Source: G963664935 sp963664935
GTDB lineage: Bacteria; Pseudomonadota; Gammaproteobacteria; Methylococcales; G963664935
Direction: 5' to 3'
Length of the DNA: 64,000 nucleotides
NCBI GenBank assembly: GCA_963664935.2
Contig: CAXXSE010000002.1
Location: forward strand, 520,492 to 584,491
Positions 17,037 to 26,765 of this stretch are shown piece after piece (position 1 is the stretch's first letter; the number at the start of each line of letters is the position of its first letter). A program made the position numbers and the translations under genes. The notes beneath the pieces were generated by a model that worked only from the letters and a program-made list of their open reading frames with translations, ran no database searches and had not been told where the DNA came from.

Positions 17037-19541
17037 TTAAACCAACGCCTTCGGAGAAACGGATTCCAAATTCCAGATTTCATCGCTATATTCTTGAATC
17101 GTCCTGTCGGCGGAAAACTTACCGCTGCAGGCACAATTGAGGATGCTCATTCTTGTCCAATTTTCCTGGTCTTGGTACGCTCTAGCGGCACGCTGTTGTG
17201 CGTCGATATAACTCCGGAAATCGGCCGCAACCATCCAGGGATCGAAAGAATTTTTGATCGAGGCGATGATTTCATTAAAAATATCCGGTTCGAAACGGTT
17301 GAAGTGGCCACATTCCAGCAACTGCATGACCCGTGTGAAATCGTCGTCATTTTCAATGATTGAGACGGGATCGTAATTTTGCTTGGTTTCTTCGACCTGC
17401 CGAGCGGTTAAACCGAAAAGGAAAAAACTCTCCTCCCCTACTTCTTCGCGAATTTCAATGTTGGCGCCATCTAAGGTTCCTATTGTGAGTGCGCCATTCA
17501 TCATAAACTTCATATTACCGGTTCCCGATGCTTCCTTTCCGGCGGTCGAGATTTGTTCCGATAAGTCCGCTCCGGGGCAGATGATTTCCATGGCGGAGAC
17601 CCGATAATTGGGTAAAAACGCAAGCTTCAATTTATCGCTGACTCCGGCATCGCGGTTAACCACATTGGCGACATTGTTGATCAATTTGATGATGCGTTTT
17701 GCCAGCCAGTATCCCGGCGCTGCTTTACCCCCGATAAGTACACACCGCGGGAAGTCGCTTACGTCGCCACGCTTAATCCGATCGTAAAGGTGAATGACGT
17801 GAAGCACATTTAACAGCTGCCGCTTGTATTCGTGGATGCGTTTGACTTGTACATCGAACATCGCGTTGGCATCGAAGGTAATGCCTAGTTCAGACTTTTT
17901 ATATTCGAGTAAACGCTGTTTGTTTTTTAATTTGACCTTCCGCCAACGCTCTTGGAATTCCGGGTTGTCCGCAAATTCGGACAGTCCACGCAGCTTTTGG
18001 ATATCGGTGACCCAACCATCGCCAATGGCATCGCTAATTAAATCACTCAAGTCGGGGTTACACCACGCCAGCCAACGGCGGGGCGTGATGCCATTGGTTT
18101 TATTATTGAATTTACCGGGCCATAGCTCGTGAAAATCCCGAAACAAACCTTCTTTCAACAATTCGGTGTGCAACCGGGCAACCCCATTTACCGAGAAACT
18201 ACCGACAATCACCAGATAGGCCATTCGAACGTGCTTTTGATCGCCTTCTTCGATCAGTGACATACGCGCTAAACGGTCGACATCTCCGGGCCATCGATTG
18301 TCGACTTCGCGCATGAAGCGGGCATTGATTTCATAAACAATTTCCAATATCCGCGGTAAAAGCCGGGTAAATAAGTCCACGGACCATTTTTCCAAGGCCT
18401 CGGGTAACAAAGTATGATTTGTATACGCCATAACCTTGGTGGTAATTCCCCAAGCTTCGTCCCAACCCAATTTGTGTTCATCGATTAGTAATCGCATCAG
18501 CTCGGCCACGGCAATGCTGGGGTGCGTATCATTCAACTGAAAACAGTTTTTCTCGGCAAACTCACTGAAATCCTCTCCGTGAACTTCGACCCAGGAGCGA
18601 AGAACATCCTGAAGGCTGGCCGAAGCTAGAAAATATTGCTGGCGAAGTCTGAGATCTTTGCCGTTTTCACTGGCGTCATTAGGATAGAGCACCATGGTGA
18701 TATGCTCGGCATTGTTTTTCGCGGCAACGGATTCAGGGTAGCTCCCCGCATTAAATTCCCCCAAATCAAAAATATCGGTGGCTTCCGCTTTCCACAAACG
18801 TAAGGTATTGACGGTCCCGTTTTGATACCCCGGGACCGGTGCGTCAAAGGGTATAGCAAGTACGTCATGGGTTTCCAGCCAACGCACATGGGTGCGGCCG
18901 TTATCGTCTTGGTAGGTATTGGTATATCCACCGAATCGAATCCGTTGGGTAAATTCCGAGTGTTCCATCTCCCAGGCGCACCCATCCCTCAACCAATGAT
19001 CGGGTTCTTCGATCTGTTCACCGTTTTCGATGTGTTGGCGAAACATACCGTATTCATAGCGAAGACCATACCCCGTTACCGGCAACTGCAGCGTTGCGCA
19101 GCTATCGATGAAGCAAGCGGCCAAACGTCCTAATCCACCATTTCCCAAACCAACATCCAATTCGCTGGTTTCCAGATCTTCCAGGGTCAGTCCTAAATCG
19201 GACATCGCGGATTTGACGATATCGGTCAAGCCTAAATTAAGCATCGCATTGCCTAAGGCTCTGCCCATTAGAAATTCCAGGGAAAGGTAGTAAGCCCGTT
19301 TACACTCTTTTTCCCGGTAGGCTTTCTGGGTGTTTTTCCAGCGCTCGGTCAAGCGCTCACGAATGGTCGCGGCAAGTGCTTCATAACAGCACGGAGGCGC
19401 CTTGCAGGAATCGTCGCATCCTACGGTGTAATTCAGATAATGGCGAAATTGATTGACGATCGCCTTTTTATCCATTTTTAGCGGCGGAAGTTGATCCATG
19501 CGATGATGCGATTCATTTTTACATTGTAATTTTACTGCCAC
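17037..19541 (-). CDS. glgP: Glycogen phosphorylase
   Basis: The 834-residue protein is full length for glycogen/starch phosphorylase. It has the pyridoxal-phosphate attachment region EASGTGNMKFMMNGA, with the lysine in NMK, and the N-terminal SLEFLMGRALGNAMLNLGL and GLGNGGLGRLAACF motifs. The enzyme releases glucose 1-phosphate from glycogen ends with phosphate. It is the last gene of a minus-strand run ntrB-ntrC-msbA-glgP, 37 bases after msbA. Methanotrophs commonly store glycogen, which fits. No other glg gene is in the window. Confidence 0.96.
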   Translation of the reverse strand: MAVKLQCKNESHHRMDQLPPLKMDKKAIVNQFRHYLNYTVGCDDSCKAPPCCYEALAATIRERLTERWKNTQKAYREKECKRAYYLSLEFLMGRALGNAMLNLGLTDIVKSAMSDLGLTLEDLETSELDVGLGNGGLGRLAACFIDSCATLQLPVTGYGLRYEYGMFRQHIENGEQIEEPDHWLRDGCAWEMEHSEFTQRIRFGGYTNTYQDDNGRTHVRWLETHDVLAIPFDAPVPGYQNGTVNTLRLWKAEATDIFDLGEFNAGSYPESVAAKNNAEHITMVLYPNDASENGKDLRLRQQYFLASASLQDVLRSWVEVHGEDFSEFAEKNCFQLNDTHPSIAVAELMRLLIDEHKLGWDEAWGITTKVMAYTNHTLLPEALEKWSVDLFTRLLPRILEIVYEINARFMREVDNRWPGDVDRLARMSLIEEGDQKHVRMAYLVIVGSFSVNGVARLHTELLKEGLFRDFHELWPGKFNNKTNGITPRRWLAWCNPDLSDLISDAIGDGWVTDIQKLRGLSEFADNPEFQERWRKVKLKNKQRLLEYKKSELGITFDANAMFDVQVKRIHEYKRQLLNVLHVIHLYDRIKRGDVSDFPRCVLIGGKAAPGYWLAKRIIKLINNVANVVNRDAGVSDKLKLAFLPNYRVSAMEIICPGADLSEQISTAGKEASGTGNMKFMMNGALTIGTLDGANIEIREEVGEESFFLFGLTARQVEETKQNYDPVSIIENDDDFTRVMQLLECGHFNRFEPDIFNEIIASIKNSFDPWMVAADFRSYIDAQQRAARAYQDQENWTRMSILNCACSGKFSADRTIQEYSDEIWNLESVSPKALV

Positions 19542-19578
19542 GAATTATTGCTCCAGACCCTTAGTCTATTTAAACATT

Positions 19579-21336
19579 TCAAGCTTTTTTTAAAATAGAC
19601 GAATCGCTAAATTGCATTCGGTATAACTTCGCATAACTGCCCTCTTTCTCTAGAAGCGCGGAATGATGACCTCGCTCCACAATCACACCTTGATCCATTA
19701 CCAGGATCTGGTCGGCTTTTTCTATTGTAGAAAGTCTGTGAGCAATCACAATGGTAGTGCGTCCCTTTATCACACGTTCCAGAGCATCTTGGATTATTCT
19801 TTCCGATTGGGTATCCAGCGCTGAAGTAGCCTCGTCCAGTATGAGTATAGGTGCGTCTTTTAAAATCGCGCGGGCAATCGCCAGTCGTTGGCGTTGACCA
19901 CCCGACAGTTTGACACCGTTTTCACCCACCAGCGTATCGAATCCTTCGGGTAGTTGGCTAATGAATTCCATCGCGTTGGCGGCCTCGGCCGCTTTGATGA
20001 CATCCTCTCGTGTCGTAGAATCCGCCAAGACGCCATAAGCGATATTACTCTCGATGGTGTCATTGAATAACGTGACTTGTTGAGTCACCAAGGCAATTTG
20101 ATGACGAAGATTTTTCAAAACATAATGGTTGATTTCCGTATCATCCAATAATATCTCACCCGAATCGTGATCATAAAAACGGGGAATAAGACTGGCCAGT
20201 GAAGTTTTACCACTTCCCGAATGACCGACCAAAGCAATTGTAGATCCTGGATTTGCCACAAATGACACGTCCCTCAATACCGGTTTGTCGGTGTTGGGAT
20301 AGCTAAAGTTAATCGCTCTGAACTCGAGTTTGCCTTTGACACGCTCCGAAGTATGGGTGCCGTTATCCACTTCATCGGATTCATCAAGAACCTCGAAGAT
20401 ACTCTCCGCCGCGGCGATTCCTCTTTGAATTTTGGCGTTGACCTCACTCAATTGGCGAACGGGTTTCGGCACCAGGGTTGCCGCGGTGAGATAGGCGATA
20501 AATGCTCCGGCGCTGGCTTCATCCATCATGATCAAGGCCAAATAGATTAAAATCGCCAAAGCTGCCGCGACAATCAATTGCAAAACCGGCGTATGTATCG
20601 CCGAACTTTTTACCAGTTTCATGGATTGGCGAAAATTATTCTTGCTCGCGTCTAAAAACCTCTTTTTCTCGTAATTTTCCCCCCCGAAACTTCGGATGAC
20701 TCGGTAACCATTAATCATTTCCGCCGATACATGGGTGACATCACCCATTGACGTTTGAATTTTATGGCTGATTTTGCGAAACCGCCTGCTGGCGTAGCGG
20801 ACCACGATCCCTATAATCGGCGCTACACCGATGAAAAGAATGGATAGCGTCCAGTTTATATAAAACAGGTAGCCCAGCAGGCTAACAACCGTCAAACCTT
20901 CACGAATAACGATTTTTATGGCGTCGGTCGCCGCCGAAGTCACCTGACTGACGTTGTAGGTCACGCGGGAAATCAATTGACCGGAATTGGTGTTATCGAA
21001 GAAAGTATTGGGCAAAACCGTGTAACGGTCGAATATCTGACAGCGAAGGATATGGACGACGCTATTGGCAACCTTGGCAAGAAAATAATTTCCCAGGAAC
21101 GACCCTATTCCACGAAATATGACGATACCCACCGTTGCCGCGGGAATCCAATAGACCGCCTCACGGTCTTGCTGTTCAAAGGAATCGACGATATATTGCA
21201 GCAATATCGCAAACATAGGTTGCGTTGATGCGTAAATCATAAAGCCTAAAATACTGATCGCGAAAAACCCCCAATAGGGCTTTACGTAGGATAAAAGCCT
21301 GAGATAAATCTGTACGCCGGACTCCTGCTGCGCCAT
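19579..21336 (-). CDS. msbA: Lipid A/phospholipid exporter MsbA-like ABC transporter
   Basis: The 585-residue half transporter has six membrane helices in the N-terminal half and one ATPase domain: Walker A GHSGSGKTS, the signature LSGGQRQRLAIARA and Walker B LILDEATSALD. Size and the region MFAILLQYIVDSF fit MsbA, which flips lipid A core across the inner membrane. Other exporters of the same class cannot be ruled out because the usual lpxK partner is not adjacent. It starts 1 base before the ntrC stop region, so it is probably translated from the same transcript as ntrC. Confidence 0.85.
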   Translation of the reverse strand: MAQQESGVQIYLRLLSYVKPYWGFFAISILGFMIYASTQPMFAILLQYIVDSFEQQDREAVYWIPAATVGIVIFRGIGSFLGNYFLAKVANSVVHILRCQIFDRYTVLPNTFFDNTNSGQLISRVTYNVSQVTSAATDAIKIVIREGLTVVSLLGYLFYINWTLSILFIGVAPIIGIVVRYASRRFRKISHKIQTSMGDVTHVSAEMINGYRVIRSFGGENYEKKRFLDASKNNFRQSMKLVKSSAIHTPVLQLIVAAALAILIYLALIMMDEASAGAFIAYLTAATLVPKPVRQLSEVNAKIQRGIAAAESIFEVLDESDEVDNGTHTSERVKGKLEFRAINFSYPNTDKPVLRDVSFVANPGSTIALVGHSGSGKTSLASLIPRFYDHDSGEILLDDTEINHYVLKNLRHQIALVTQQVTLFNDTIESNIAYGVLADSTTREDVIKAAEAANAMEFISQLPEGFDTLVGENGVKLSGGQRQRLAIARAILKDAPILILDEATSALDTQSERIIQDALERVIKGRTTIVIAHRLSTIEKADQILVMDQGVIVERGHHSALLEKEGSYAKLYRMQFSDSSILKKA

Positions 21337-21337
21337 A

Positions 21338-22756
21338 TCAGTCTCCCAATCCCAACTCTTTAATCTTCCGAGTCAGCGTATTACGCCCATAACCAAGGAC
21401 TTTGGCGGCATCCTGCCGCCTTCCACGAGTAAACCCCAGAGCCGCTTCGATCAAAATGGCTTCAATTGTGGAAATAGCATTTTTTGCAATATTGGATTCT
21501 CTTTTCTTGAGACAGTTGTCAACCCAGTTTTTAAAATTATCTTCCCAGTTTTCAGTAAAGGTTTTGCTACTTTCAAGTTTGGCCACCAGTAGCTCCGGTG
21601 GTAAATCGTCCATATGAATTTCCTGACCGGAAGCCATGACCGTCAACCAAAGACAGGTGTTTTCCAATTGCCTCACATTACCCGGCCAATCCAGTGTACA
21701 GAGGTATTCCTCCGCGGCTGGCAACAATTTTTTGCATTCAACGTCCAATTCCTTAGCGGCACGGGCCAGGAAAAAGCGTAACAACAATGGAATATCGTGC
21801 TGCCTTTCCCGCAATTGAGGAACATGAATGCGAATAACATTGAGCCGATGGAATAAATCCTCCCTGAACCGTTCTTGTTCAACCAGCAATTCGAGATTTT
21901 GATGGGTAGCGGCGATAATTCGCACATCAACCTTAATCGGTACGCGAGCACCCACCGGATAAACTTCACCGTCGGCGAGAACCCGTAACAGTCGTGTTTG
22001 AAGTTCTGGGGGCATATCGCCAATTTCGTCCAAAAACAAAACCCCGGTGTCGGCTTGCTCGAAACGACCCACGCGCCGACTCTGGGCGCCGGTAAATGCG
22101 CCACGTTCGTGTCCGAACAATTCGGATTCGACCAAATCGCGAGGAATGGCCGCCATATTCAAAGCAATAAATGGTTTTGACGCTCTGGGGCTATGTTTGT
22201 GTAATGCCCGCGCGACCAGTTCCTTGCCGGTGCCCGAATCGCCATTAATCAAAACCGTAATGTGGGATCGAGCCAAGCGGCCAATTGCCCGGAAAACCTC
22301 CTGCATAGCCGGTGCTTCACCGATAATTTCATCCAATTTATATAGCGCATCCGCCGATGATCCTTGTTCGATCGATTTCCGTTGTCGATGACTGTACGCC
22401 CGACGGACCAAATCGACCACTTCATCCAAATCGACAAAAGGCTTTGGCAGATATTCGAACGCTCCACCATGGTATGCGGAGACAGCGCTTTCTAAATCCG
22501 AATGCGCGGTCATTATGATGACCGGCAAATCCGGCAAATCCTTTTGCAGGCGATCCATCAATTTCAGTCCGTCCATACCCGGCATGCGAACATCCGTTAG
22601 AATGACATCGGGCACGCCACTTTCAAAAGCCGATAACAGCGCCTTGGCGTCAGTAAAACTTTTGACCTCGATAGAAGCCTTTTGGAAAGCTTTTTCTAGA
22701 ACCCAACGAATCGATTTATCGTCATCGACGACCCATACACATGGAACTCTACTCAT
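21338..22756 (-). CDS. ntrC: Nitrogen regulation response regulator NtrC
   Basis: The chosen start, ATG at 22756, gives MSRVPCVWVVDDDKSIRWV and a 472-residue protein, the normal NtrC length; it overlaps the end of ntrB by 8 bases. A longer frame up to 22831 would add 25 residues that are the antisense of ntrB. Domains are receiver (phospho-acceptor Asp in VILTDVRMPGMDG), AAA+ sigma-54 activator (NGDSGTGKELVARAL, GAFTGAQ) and a Fis-type helix-turn-helix (QDAAKVLGYGRNTLTRKIK). Phosphorylated by NtrB under nitrogen limitation, it activates glnA and other sigma-54 promoters. Confidence 0.95.
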   Translation of the reverse strand: MSRVPCVWVVDDDKSIRWVLEKAFQKASIEVKSFTDAKALLSAFESGVPDVILTDVRMPGMDGLKLMDRLQKDLPDLPVIIMTAHSDLESAVSAYHGGAFEYLPKPFVDLDEVVDLVRRAYSHRQRKSIEQGSSADALYKLDEIIGEAPAMQEVFRAIGRLARSHITVLINGDSGTGKELVARALHKHSPRASKPFIALNMAAIPRDLVESELFGHERGAFTGAQSRRVGRFEQADTGVLFLDEIGDMPPELQTRLLRVLADGEVYPVGARVPIKVDVRIIAATHQNLELLVEQERFREDLFHRLNVIRIHVPQLRERQHDIPLLLRFFLARAAKELDVECKKLLPAAEEYLCTLDWPGNVRQLENTCLWLTVMASGQEIHMDDLPPELLVAKLESSKTFTENWEDNFKNWVDNCLKKRESNIAKNAISTIEAILIEAALGFTRGRRQDAAKVLGYGRNTLTRKIKELGLGD

Positions 22757-23822
22757 CGCCAAATTCCAGGGGTAAAAAAATAGAAAAAACCGTGCGGCCC
22801 GGTGAACTGATACATTCCACCAAGCCACCATGCCTATTGATTATCGATTGTGCAATCGACAAACCTAGCCCGGTTCCTTCGGCTCTGCTCGTGACCATGG
22901 GATAAAAAATCTGGCTCAGCATTTCCGGCTCGATTCCCACACCGGTATCTATGACATCCAGTTTGATCACCAATTTGTTTTGTTGATGCCCAATGGTCAT
23001 GCGGCGATCAATCCGTGTACGAAGGGTTATTCGCCCTTCATCGCCGACGGCCTGGGCGGCATTGAGTACGATATTTAATACCGCCTGAATAAGTTGGTCG
23101 CTGTCCGCATACAATTCCGGAATACTAGGATCATAATCCTGCTCTATCTTAACGTTTTCAGGCGCCTCAGCTTGAACCAGTTGGCGTACGCGTTCGACAA
23201 CTTTGTGAATATTAAGCGATCTTTTTTGAGGAAGCCTTTTAGGACCCAGCATTCTATCCACCAAAACCCGGAGCCGATCAGCTTCTTCGATGACAATCTT
23301 GGTATATTCTCTTAATTCCGCACTATCCAGCTCCTGGTCCAACAGTTGCGCCGCCCCTCGTAATCCTCCCAACGGATTTTTTATTTCGTGCGCCAGTCCC
23401 CGTAGCAACAGTCGCGAGGCATGCTGCTGCTCCAACAGCTGTTCCTCCCGGTAGATACGAAGATGGCGATCAACTTGGTGCATTTCCACCAAAATATTGG
23501 CCGGTTTGGTACCCTCATATAACGGAGTGACGAAAAAATTGACCGTGACGGGATGTTCCAACATTTCCAAAACAATATTCCTTTCCGAAAGCGAAGCACC
23601 TGTATCCAGACAACGTACGAGATCTTCTTCAATAACTCCTTCGCATCCTCTAAATAAATCTTTTGCTGAACTACCCAGCAACTGACGAGAACTTTCCGCG
23701 AAGATCATTTCGCCGGCCGTATTGATGTACACAAGCTTGCGGGTTTTATCTAACAGTAATACCGCTGTCGTTAGGTTTTCTAAAACGTTTTGAGACAACC
23801 GGAAATCGACAACTGGATTCAT
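22749..23822 (-). CDS. ntrB: Nitrogen regulation sensor kinase NtrB
   Basis: The 357-residue protein has an N-terminal PAS domain, the phospho-acceptor histidine in LAHEIKNPLGGLRGAAQLL, and a C-terminal ATPase domain (VLNIVLNAAQAV, DTGVGIEPEML, GTGLGLSIAQSI). It lacks membrane helices, as expected for cytoplasmic NtrB, which senses nitrogen status through PII. It is translationally coupled to ntrC and lies downstream of glnA, from which it is separated by a terminator at 23984-24009. Confidence 0.95.
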   Translation of the reverse strand: MNPVVDFRLSQNVLENLTTAVLLLDKTRKLVYINTAGEMIFAESSRQLLGSSAKDLFRGCEGVIEEDLVRCLDTGASLSERNIVLEMLEHPVTVNFFVTPLYEGTKPANILVEMHQVDRHLRIYREEQLLEQQHASRLLLRGLAHEIKNPLGGLRGAAQLLDQELDSAELREYTKIVIEEADRLRVLVDRMLGPKRLPQKRSLNIHKVVERVRQLVQAEAPENVKIEQDYDPSIPELYADSDQLIQAVLNIVLNAAQAVGDEGRITLRTRIDRRMTIGHQQNKLVIKLDVIDTGVGIEPEMLSQIFYPMVTSRAEGTGLGLSIAQSIINRHGGLVECISSPGRTVFSIFLPLEFGDE

Positions 23823-23983
23823 CGAATTGGAAAGTTAATAATGATGGTTTCGGTTTATCTACTTATCCTATAAAACCGACAAGCAAGAAGACCATACCCT
23901 AAAACGCACCATTGTAGTGCTTTGTGGGAGAACGACCAAGTAATTTCTAAATTGAGCAGATATTGTCGGACCGCCGCCAAGAC

Positions 23984-24009
23984 AAAAAAACGCCCCATGA
24001 AGGGGCGTT
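23984..24009 (-). terminator. Rho-independent terminator after glnA
   Basis: On the minus strand the stem AACGCCCC / GGGGCGTT with a 5-base loop is followed by a run of T. It stands 24 bases after the glnA stop, separating glnA from ntrB, as in the enteric glnA-ntrBC arrangement. Confidence 0.88.
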
Positions 24010-24032
24010 CCATTTCAAACCTGAGAATTCGG

Positions 24033-25442
24033 TTACAAACTATAATACATATCGAATTCAACCGGATGGGTGCTCATCCGCAACCGGGTTACTTCCTCCA
24101 TTTTCAACTCAATATACGCATCAATGGCGTCGTCGGTGAAAACACCGCCAGCCTTCAAGTAATCGCGGTCGGCGTCCAAAGCTTCCAGGGCCTGATTGAG
24201 AGAAGAACATACGGTGGGAATAGACGCTTCTTCTTCCGGCGGAAGATCGTACAAATCCTTGTCCAAGGAATCGCCCGGGTGCATCTTATTTTGAATGCCA
24301 TCCAAGCCCGCCATCAACATGGCGGCAAAGGCGAAATAAGGATTCGCGGTGGAATCTGGAAACCGCACTTCAAGACGGCGCCCTTTAGGACTACTGTCAT
24401 AAGGGATACGTATCGAGGCTGACCGATTCCGTGCGGAATAGGCTAATAGAACCGGCGCTTCAAAACCCGGCACCAAACGTTTATAGCTGTTTGTCGACGC
24501 ATTAGCGAAAGCGTTGATCGAACGGGCATGCTTGATGATACCGCCGATATAATGCAACGCTGTTTCGGACAATCCGCCGTAAAGATCACCGGCAAAAATA
24601 TTATTTCCATTTTTTGATAACGATTGGTGCACGTGCATACCATTCCCGTTATCACCCACCAATGGTTTAGGCATAAACGTCGCGGTTTTGCCAAAGGCAT
24701 GCGCGACATTCATGACCACGTATTTAAGTATCAACACTTCGTCGGCTTTTTTTACCAAAGTATTAAACAGGACACCGATTTCAGCTTGTCCCGCGGTTGC
24801 CACTTCGTGGTGGTGAACTTCCGTTTCGACTCCCATTTCTTCCAGGGTCAAACACATCGACGAACGCAGGTCCTGCTGTGAATCCACCGGAGGAACAGGA
24901 AAATAGCCGCCCTTAACGCCAGGCCGGTGACCCATATTCCCGTCTTCGTAAACTTTTTCAGTATTCCAAGAGGACTCTTCCGAATCGACTTGGTACGACG
25001 CGCCCTTCATATCGGCTGACCAACGGACATCGTCGAAAGTAAAAAACTCATTTTCCGGACCAAAATAGGCTGTATCGGCAATACCCGTCGATGCCATGTA
25101 CGCTTCCGCGCGTTTGGCGATGGACCGGGGGTCCCTTTCGTAACCTTGCATTGTCGTCGGTTCAACAATATCGCAACGCAGGATTAATGTGGTTTCTTCG
25201 TAGAAAGGATCGAGCACGGCGGTGGAAGCATCCGGCATCAAAATCATGTCGGAATCGTTGATGCCTTTCCATCCGGCGATGGAAGAACCGTCAAACATTT
25301 TGCCTTCTTCAAACGTATCGTTACTTATTGTATGGGCGGGTACGGTAACGTGTTGCTCCTTTCCGCGAGTATCCGCGAAACGGAAGTCAACGAATTTAAC
25401 ATCTTTTTCTTTGAGTAACCCAAGTACTTTTTCGGCGGACAT
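24033..25442 (-). CDS. glnA: Glutamine synthetase type I
   Basis: GlnA condenses ammonium and glutamate with ATP. The 469-residue protein has the full type I pattern: FDGSSIAGWKGINDSDMIL, FGPENEFF, NGNGMHVHQS and RNRSASIRIP. The adenylylation site is Tyr398 in LYDLPPEE, so activity is probably controlled by GlnE. A strong AGGAGG lies 8 bases before the ATG. I looked for a sigma-54 GG-N10-GC element within 150 bases upstream and did not find a convincing one. It is followed by a terminator and then ntrB-ntrC. Confidence 0.97.
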   Translation of the reverse strand: MSAEKVLGLLKEKDVKFVDFRFADTRGKEQHVTVPAHTISNDTFEEGKMFDGSSIAGWKGINDSDMILMPDASTAVLDPFYEETTLILRCDIVEPTTMQGYERDPRSIAKRAEAYMASTGIADTAYFGPENEFFTFDDVRWSADMKGASYQVDSEESSWNTEKVYEDGNMGHRPGVKGGYFPVPPVDSQQDLRSSMCLTLEEMGVETEVHHHEVATAGQAEIGVLFNTLVKKADEVLILKYVVMNVAHAFGKTATFMPKPLVGDNGNGMHVHQSLSKNGNNIFAGDLYGGLSETALHYIGGIIKHARSINAFANASTNSYKRLVPGFEAPVLLAYSARNRSASIRIPYDSSPKGRRLEVRFPDSTANPYFAFAAMLMAGLDGIQNKMHPGDSLDKDLYDLPPEEEASIPTVCSSLNQALEALDADRDYLKAGGVFTDDAIDAYIELKMEEVTRLRMSTHPVEFDMYYSL

Positions 25443-25591
25443 TCAAGCCTCCTCATTATATTAATTATTTAAAATATCGATTTGCGGGAACGAATCACCT
25501 CGACACAAAATCGCGTTATTGTAGGATTTTTTGGCCTAAAAATCCACACATCCGCGAAATGGTCTCAAAACCGCTTTTCCTCGCTACGGCG

Positions 25592-25633
25592 TCTATTTTC
25601 GGACAACCTCCCAGGAAGCTGTCCGAAAATAGA
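25592..25633 (-). terminator. 14-bp perfect inverted repeat after the desaturase gene
   Basis: The arm tctattttcggaca (25592-25605) pairs perfectly with 25620-25633, with a 14-base loop. It starts 5 bases after the desaturase stop and lies 150 bases before glnA on the same strand, so it probably terminates desaturase transcription. There is no long T run, so it could instead be a regulatory or processing hairpin. Confidence 0.6.
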
Positions 25634-25637
25634 AAGC

Positions 25638-26696
25638 CTACCGCGGAAAAGCCGATTGACTAATCTGGCTCAAGTTTGAAATGATAATACGGTTTGATTC
25701 GATGACGCCCGCTTCTGAAAAATCCAGATGATATTTTTGACAGATATCTGAAACGTAAGGTCTGAGTTTTTTAAGATTATTCCTTGGTGTATTGGGGAAA
25801 AGATGATGCTCAATCTGGTAATTCAGTCCCAGGTATACAATATCGGTAATTGGGTGGCCTTTAATATTCCGGGATGTCATGACTTGGTGCTCCAAAAAAG
25901 ATAGCTTTATATCTTTTCCCAACTCGGCCATGCCTTTATGGTTAGGAGCAAAAATGTGGAACATGTAAAACCCCTCGAACAGGGTCGATACCAATAAAAA
26001 GATGGATGCTTTTTCGAAACCGAATAAGAGAAAAGGAAAGATAAACCGGATGAATGCGGAAATCACAAACAGTACGATTTCCCAATAGATGGACGGACCA
26101 AAGTTTTCCTTGAAATAATCATAGCGTTTATAGCGCATGGTCAATGATGCAAGCGTCCCAAAGGGATAATATGTGTACTTCTGATATTTTTTTATGGCGC
26201 CCATAAAACCCGATAATTTTTGGAAACGATCAGGTGTGAAGCCATAGGGAATTTCCATATCAGGATCCTTTGTTTCCTGATTGGGATAGGCGTGGTGCCT
26301 GTTGTGATTTATGCGCCAGTTATTGTAACAAGCGGCAAAAACCAGCGTGCACGTATGGGCGAAAATATCATTTGCAAGGGGGGTTTTGAAAATTGCCCGG
26401 TGTCCGGCGTCGTGTATTAATCCGCCTATTTGAACCGAAAAAAATGCAAAACTAATGGACAAAAGAATGATGTAAGATAAATCCCCGCTAAAATACACGC
26501 CGACGAAACTAGCGAAAAAACCGGTAAAGATCAAAAGCGTGAGAACCATATAATATCCATAGGTACGATCAAGCAATCCGGATTTGATCACACATTGACG
26601 CAGATCCTTATAGGCTTCCAATCCTTCCGCCAAAGACAGCGCTTGTCCCGGTATACAGTCTTCTTGAGTTTTAATGCTTTTTGCCATGATTAGCAA
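25638..26696 (-). CDS. Membrane fatty acid desaturase
   Basis: The 352-residue protein has the three histidine boxes of di-iron membrane desaturases: HDAGH, HNRHH and QIEHH, the last in NYQIEHHLFPNTP. The Q in the third box resembles front-end and related lipid desaturases, although no cytochrome b5 domain is fused. Four or more hydrophobic helices lie between the boxes. It would introduce a double bond into membrane lipid acyl chains; the position is not predictable. The gene stands between ndk and glnA on the same strand and has its own candidate terminator. Confidence 0.88.
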   Translation of the reverse strand: MLIMAKSIKTQEDCIPGQALSLAEGLEAYKDLRQCVIKSGLLDRTYGYYMVLTLLIFTGFFASFVGVYFSGDLSYIILLSISFAFFSVQIGGLIHDAGHRAIFKTPLANDIFAHTCTLVFAACYNNWRINHNRHHAYPNQETKDPDMEIPYGFTPDRFQKLSGFMGAIKKYQKYTYYPFGTLASLTMRYKRYDYFKENFGPSIYWEIVLFVISAFIRFIFPFLLFGFEKASIFLLVSTLFEGFYMFHIFAPNHKGMAELGKDIKLSFLEHQVMTSRNIKGHPITDIVYLGLNYQIEHHLFPNTPRNNLKKLRPYVSDICQKYHLDFSEAGVIESNRIIISNLSQISQSAFPR

Positions 26697-26765
26697 GCAA
26701 GAAATTCAACGGGATTTTCGAAATTATTTTCCCTCAAATGCCAAACTCGTGTCGAGCGATGATGA

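Noticed and set aside
22757..22831. Extended N-terminus of NtrC
   Set aside because: The extra 25 residues are translated from the 3' end of ntrB. The receiver domain starts normally at the ATG at 22756.
25443..25600. Sigma-54 promoter for glnA
   Set aside because: No GG-N10-GC with a matching TTGC was found; the nearest pair has 12 bases between.
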